Source: an uncultured Collinsella sp. (GTDB lineage Bacteria; Actinomycetota; Coriobacteriia; Coriobacteriales; Coriobacteriaceae). From it: a stretch of 32,646 bases of DNA. The notes beneath the pieces are model-generated. The model was not told the DNA's origin. It did not search any database and saw nothing but the letters and a program-made list of their open reading frames with translations. Positions 28,962 to 32,646 of this stretch are shown here, one piece after another. Every line of letters starts with the position of its first letter. Position 1 is the stretch's first letter. Both the position numbers and the translations under genes were made by a program. Where the stretch lies: NCBI GenBank assembly GCA_959019945.1, contig CAUEQD010000024.1, positions 1 to 32,646 of the forward strand, given 5' to 3'.

Positions 28962-30311
28962 CTACTCCACAACATGACCGATAAGCTCGTAGCAGAAGCT
29001 ATCGGTAAACTCGACGGTCAGAATATCGCCCACAGATGCCTCGCTGGCATCCAGATGCACCGCACCGTCGGAATCGGGCGCCTGGAACCAGGCATGTCCG
29101 ATGAGCTCGGCACCGTCCTCGGTCTCCTCGATACCGTCGACGATCACCTGGGCGCGCTCGCCCACGTGCGCGGCAGTCGCGGCAAAGCCGAGCGACTCGG
29201 CCAGATCCATGGCCTCCTGGGCGCGCTCGAGCTTAACCTCTTCGTCGACCTGGCCTTCCATCTTAGCGGCCAGGCTACCCTCCTCCTGTGAGTAGGCAAA
29301 GACGCTCGTGTAGTCAAAGCCCACAGCGTCCATAAAGTCGATAAGATCGCGGAACTCATCGTCGGTCTCGGTCGGGAAGCCGACCATGGCCGTGGAGCGG
29401 ATCACGATACCGGGGATGCGCTCGCGCAGGTCGCGGAACAGGTCCTCGAGCTCCTGGCGCGAACCGGAGCGACGCATGGCCTTGAGGATGCGCGCGTCGC
29501 AGTGCTGCACGGGGATATCGATATAGGGCAGCACCTCGGGCGTATCGCGAATCGTATCGATAAGCTCGTCGGTCATGCCCTCGGGCTGCAGATAGAGCAC
29601 GCGGACCCAGACGTTGTGCGGGCGCACGGCCTCGGCGACGGCACGCAGCAGCTGCGCCAGATTGCGCGGCGAGCCCTCGGTGACGTCCTCGTCGGCAAAG
29701 TCGGTACCCCAAATGCCCGTGTCCTGGCCAATCAGCACAATCTCGCGCACGCCGCCGGCAACCAGGTCGCGCACCTCGGAGATAATGCTCTCGGCATTGC
29801 GCGAATGATAGCGACCGCGAATATAGGGGATCATGCAGAAGCTGCAGAAACGGTTGCAGCCATCGGAAATCTTGACGTAGGCAACGGCGCCCTCGACGGT
29901 ACGCTTGACCTGCGGGATATAGGCTGCGATCTCACGCTCGACACCCAGCACGCCATCGATGACCGCCACGATGCCGTCCTCCTCGTCGGCCTTCACAAAG
30001 GCAGCGACCTCGGGCAGCTCGTCAGGCAGGTCGTCGCCATAGCGCGACGGCACGCAGCCGCACATAACGATGGGGCAAGAACGAACGCCGTCCTGAACCT
30101 CGTTGGCGAGCTCGAGCGTGGTCTCGATGCTCTCGGACGTTGCGGAGGCGAGAAACGAGCATGTATTGACGATGGCGATATCGGCATCCTGCGGGTCGAA
30201 TGCCTCTTCGTAGCCCGCGGCGGTCAAAAGAGAACGCATGCGGTCGGTGTCAACCTCGTTCTTAGCGCACCCGAGGGTGATGTAGAGCACGGAGCCCAAC
30301 GGTGTATCCAT
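28962..30311 (-). CDS. rimO: ribosomal protein S12 methylthiotransferase
   Basis: The 449-residue protein has the UPF0004 domain with C15 (ITLGCAKNEVDTDRM), the radical-SAM site GCNRFCSFCMIPYIRGR and a C-terminal TRAM domain. LGCAKN and the internal YLQPEGMTDELI point to RimO rather than MiaB. It methylthiolates an aspartate of ribosomal protein S12. The window therefore has both methylthiotransferases, MiaB for tRNA and RimO for the ribosome. It ends 9 bp before pgsA and begins 27 bp after yajQ. Confidence 0.95.
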   Translation of the reverse strand: MDTPLGSVLYITLGCAKNEVDTDRMRSLLTAAGYEEAFDPQDADIAIVNTCSFLASATSESIETTLELANEVQDGVRSCPIVMCGCVPSRYGDDLPDELPEVAAFVKADEEDGIVAVIDGVLGVEREIAAYIPQVKRTVEGAVAYVKISDGCNRFCSFCMIPYIRGRYHSRNAESIISEVRDLVAGGVREIVLIGQDTGIWGTDFADEDVTEGSPRNLAQLLRAVAEAVRPHNVWVRVLYLQPEGMTDELIDTIRDTPEVLPYIDIPVQHCDARILKAMRRSGSRQELEDLFRDLRERIPGIVIRSTAMVGFPTETDDEFRDLIDFMDAVGFDYTSVFAYSQEEGSLAAKMEGQVDEEVKLERAQEAMDLAESLGFAATAAHVGERAQVIVDGIEETEDGAELIGHAWFQAPDSDGAVHLDASEASVGDILTVEFTDSFCYELIGHVVE

Positions 30312-30338
30312 GTTGGAGAGCGGTCCTTTCGAATGATA

Positions 30339-30836
30339 TTAGCGGTAGTTGGTGAACTGTAGCGGCTGGCCGTAGTCCTGGTCGCGCAGGAACTGGATCA
30401 CGGTCTGCAACGCGTCCTTCGAAGCAGAGGAAACACGCAGCTTGTCGGCCTCGATGGCTACCTTGACCTTAAGCTTTTGGTCCTTGATGTCCTTATTGAT
30501 CTTCTTGGCGGTCGCCTGGTCGATACCCTCGACGACATGGCCGAGCACGCGCACGGTGCCGCCCGACGCCGCCTGTGGAGCATCCCACGAGACAGCCTTG
30601 AGGTCGATGCCGCGCTTGATGAGCTTGGAGCTCAGCACGTCGATAATCTGCTTGGAGACAAAGTCGGCCGGGGCGTTGATCGTAAAGAGCTTGTCGCCCT
30701 TCGAAAGCTCGATCGTGGCGCCGGAATCCTTAAGGTCATAGCGCTGGGAAATCTCGCGCGTGGTCTGCTGGAAGGCGTTGTCGACCTCTTGCATGTTGAC
30801 CTCGGACACGACGTCGAAGCTGGAATCTTTAGCCAT
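30339..30836 (-). CDS. yajQ: YajQ family nucleotide-binding protein
   Basis: The 165-residue protein matches the usual YajQ length: SSFDVVSEVNMQEVDNAFQQ, TTREISQRYDLKDSG, then VNIKAVSWD-like LKAVSWDAPQAA and the C-terminal QTVIQFLRDQDYGQPLQFTN. It has two ferredoxin-like domains. Some members bind cyclic di-GMP and act as transcription co-regulators; others bind tRNA or GTP. No cyclic-di-GMP genes are in the window. Co-directional with rodZ and rimO. Confidence 0.93.
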   Translation of the reverse strand: MAKDSSFDVVSEVNMQEVDNAFQQTTREISQRYDLKDSGATIELSKGDKLFTINAPADFVSKQIIDVLSSKLIKRGIDLKAVSWDAPQAASGGTVRVLGHVVEGIDQATAKKINKDIKDQKLKVKVAIEADKLRVSSASKDALQTVIQFLRDQDYGQPLQFTNYR

Positions 30837-30862
30837 GATGTTTCCTTTCGCGTACGAGCGGC

Positions 30863-32374
30863 TTAGTAGCTATCGTACGAATAGTCGGTAGAATCGGTGG
30901 GCGTCTGACCGTCAGTTGCGGTATCGGCGCCATCCGCGGACTGGGCATCGGTGCGGTCGGTGGTATCGGTACCATCGGTGGTGTCGGTGCCATCAGAACT
31001 TTCACCATTCTCGGAATCAGTCGTCTCCTTCTTAGGAACGGTGATCGTCACACGAGCCACGCCCGAGGTCTTGGTATCGTAACGGACCTTTTCACCGTTC
31101 TTGGTAACGGTAACATCGGAAGGCTTGGACGTGGTGATCTCGATCGAGGACTCGGGCGTGTACTCCTGCTCAAAGGGGCCAGTCGCCTGAGCGCCATAGA
31201 CCGACTTGCCGTCGACCTTGACCTCAATCCACGCGGTCTTTCCCTTGGCAACGGAAACTTTGACCTTCGTGACCTCGTTCTCTTCCTTCTTGGCCGTCGT
31301 CTTGGTAGCGTCCGAATCAGTCGACTCATCCGTCGGCTCATCGGTGTCTTCGTCCTCATCGACCGTTTCGGTCTTCTTAGAAGACTTCTTGGTCGTCGTC
31401 TTGGTGGCAGTGGGCGTCTCGGGCGTGGTCTCGGGCGCCGAAGATGCACAGCCGCGCAGAAGCACCACGATGAGCACGATCAGCAGCAACGCCACGGCAC
31501 CGATGCCGGCGTAGACGATACGCGGATCGAGCCCGTTGTTTTGAGGAGTACGGGATCCGCCGCGTCCACGACCGGAACTGCTGCGGCCGCCTCCCTGAGG
31601 CATACGACCACGATTGCTATCGGAACGGCCGCGATAGCCGCCCTGGCCCTGAAGGCTGCGCTGACCCGAGCGGGGCGCAAGTTCACCGCGGCCTTGATAG
31701 CCACGTTGGCCCGAACGCGGAGCCGAAGAGCGCTGGCCATACGGCTGTGATTGAGAGCGAAGACGCGGCGTCACCTGCGTGGTATCGGCATCCGCATAGC
31801 CACCGCGAGAGCGTCCCGTAGAGGCACCACGGTAACCGCGATCGGAATAGCCGCCGTCGCCGTAGCCGGCACGAGGGTCACGCGCCACGCCGCGGGCAGC
31901 GGGAAGCGCACGGTCCTCAGGCATCGGCGTACTGCGGAACCGGTCACGCTGTGAGCGAATCTCCTCGCCCGAACCCGTCTCGGTAATATAACCGGCCTGC
32001 TGAGGACGCTGTCCATAGCGGGTCGAACGACCGCCCTGAACCATCAGGAAGCGCCCGTTATCGACCGAGGAGCGCGAATTGACGTAGCCAGCGGCGTCCT
32101 GAAAACGACCGCCCTGCTGAGACGTCTCGCGTTCGTATGCCATCAGGTCGTCAAAGTAGGCATTGACGACCTCGCGCGGATTGAGGCCCAAAAAGCGAGC
32201 ATAGCTCGAAATCATGCCCTGCGCATAGCCGCGCGGCGGCATCGAAGCAAAGTTACCGGTCTCGAAAAACTCGATGATCTGCGGCCTGATTTTGATGGTG
32301 TTGGCGACCTGCTGAATGGAAAGGCCCATTCGGCGACGCTGCTCGAGCAGCATGTCACCAAAGCGTGCAGCCAT
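30863..32374 (-). CDS. RodZ-like protein with Arg/Gly/Tyr-rich linker
   Basis: The 503-residue protein has a Cro/C1-type helix-turn-helix at about 1-80 (LLEQRRRMGLSIQQVANTIK... PPRGYAQGMISSYARFLGLN), as in RodZ. A 200-residue cytoplasmic linker rich in Arg, Gly, Gln, Ser and Tyr follows (GGYRGRSDSNRGRMPQGG, SSSGRGRGGSR). One membrane helix lies at about 285-306. Outside are an Asp/Glu/Thr/Lys-rich spacer, a beta-domain like DUF4115 (about 365-445) and a Thr/Asp-rich tail ending YSYDSY. RodZ links MreB to the wall machinery, but no mreB is seen here. Its start overlaps the ftsK stop (TGATG), matching the spoIIIE-ymfM neighbourhood of Bacillus. The RG-rich linker is unusual for RodZ. Confidence 0.85.
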   Translation of the reverse strand: MAARFGDMLLEQRRRMGLSIQQVANTIKIRPQIIEFFETGNFASMPPRGYAQGMISSYARFLGLNPREVVNAYFDDLMAYERETSQQGGRFQDAAGYVNSRSSVDNGRFLMVQGGRSTRYGQRPQQAGYITETGSGEEIRSQRDRFRSTPMPEDRALPAARGVARDPRAGYGDGGYSDRGYRGASTGRSRGGYADADTTQVTPRLRSQSQPYGQRSSAPRSGQRGYQGRGELAPRSGQRSLQGQGGYRGRSDSNRGRMPQGGGRSSSGRGRGGSRTPQNNGLDPRIVYAGIGAVALLLIVLIVVLLRGCASSAPETTPETPTATKTTTKKSSKKTETVDEDEDTDEPTDESTDSDATKTTAKKEENEVTKVKVSVAKGKTAWIEVKVDGKSVYGAQATGPFEQEYTPESSIEITTSKPSDVTVTKNGEKVRYDTKTSGVARVTITVPKKETTDSENGESSDGTDTTDGTDTTDRTDAQSADGADTATDGQTPTDSTDYSYDSY

Positions 32375-32646
32375 CAGAATCCTCCAAACTCACGATCTTC
32401 ACGTGCCATCTCGGCGTCGACAGACTCCAGCGCGGCAAGCCCCTCCTCGTCCAACAGGACCTCGCGCGGCTTGGAACCGTCGGGCGGGCCGACGACACCC
32501 TTTTCTTCCAGCATGTCCATAATACGCCCGGCGCGCGCATAGCCAACCTTAAGGCGGCGTTGCAGGCCAGATGTGGAGCCCAGCTGCGATTCCACCACAA
32601 TATGGGCGGCTTCCCAAATGAGCGGATCATCGTCTTGCGGCTCGGC
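32374..32646 (-). CDS. ftsK: DNA translocase FtsK, C-terminal part (cut by window edge)
   Basis: The last 90 residues are visible, open to the right edge. QDDDPLIWEAAHIVVESQLG, then STSGLQRRLKVGYARAGRIM and DMLEEKGVVGPPDGSKPREV, is the gamma winged-helix domain that recognises KOPS/SRS-type sequences on the chromosome. The motor domain lies beyond the window. FtsK/SpoIIIE moves the chromosome through the closing septum. Its stop overlaps the rodZ start. Confidence 0.93.
   Translation of the reverse strand, partial: AEPQDDDPLIWEAAHIVVESQLGSTSGLQRRLKVGYARAGRIMDMLEEKGVVGPPDGSKPREVLLDEEGLAALESVDAEMAREDREFGGF

Noticed and set aside
1..32646. CRISPR arrays, tRNA and rRNA genes
   Set aside because: No regularly spaced repeats with unique spacers were found; the only large repeats are the 177-bp pair and the hairpin elements. 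No tRNA or rRNA sequence was recognised by eye.

Overview
The window looks like a chromosomal segment of a Coriobacteriia bacterium, most likely Collinsella or a close relative. This is inferred from about 60 % GC in the conserved genes, the mixture of actinobacterial features (FHA plus MerR pair) and Firmicutes-like synteny (ftsK-rodZ-pgsA-cinA-recA-rny-spoVS-miaB), and the protein families. No rRNA, tRNA or CRISPR array was recognised.

Left part (1-7000) is accessory DNA with patchwork composition. A low-GC membrane protein gene (SdpI/DUF1648-like, 726-1379) sits between two 177-bp direct repeats that differ at only 5 positions. A truncated, toxin-less ribbon-helix-helix antitoxin with a clear operator follows. 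Next comes a very GC-rich minus-strand operon (6989 to 2138): a LanF-type ATPase, two LanE/LanG-type permeases, a YxeA-like secreted protein, an OmpR-type response regulator and a histidine kinase. This is a self-contained sensing and export module for lantibiotics or similar peptides, with no visible peptide precursor or modification enzyme.

Middle part (7000-15450): a CDP-alcohol phosphatidyltransferase, an FHA protein and a MerR regulator (an order resembling pgsA2-garA-ftsR of actinobacteria), apt, and a secreted NlpC/P60 hydrolase. These are followed by degV and a convergent DUF1836 regulator gene that share a near-identical operator-like motif. Divergent trxB and a glycolipid glycosyltransferase gene come next. 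The glycosyltransferase and dut converge on a 393-bp gene-free stretch holding three long hairpins. Two of these are inverted copies of one repeat family with different outer stems.

Right part (15835-32646) is a conserved stress, DNA-repair, RNA and envelope block. dut, nrdR and a YneA-like LysM protein gene run divergently from lexA; three LexA boxes lie between them. lexA is translationally coupled to a DUF1624 membrane acyltransferase gene. Then, all on the minus strand, are hflX-miaA-miaB-spoVS-(MutL-like GHKL ATPase)-rny, recX-recA with an SOS box inside the recA promoter, and cinA-pgsA-rimO-yajQ-rodZ-ftsK (ftsK cut by the window edge). Most neighbours overlap or abut, so they are probably a few long transcripts covering RNA modification, RNA decay, recombination, phospholipid synthesis and cell shape.
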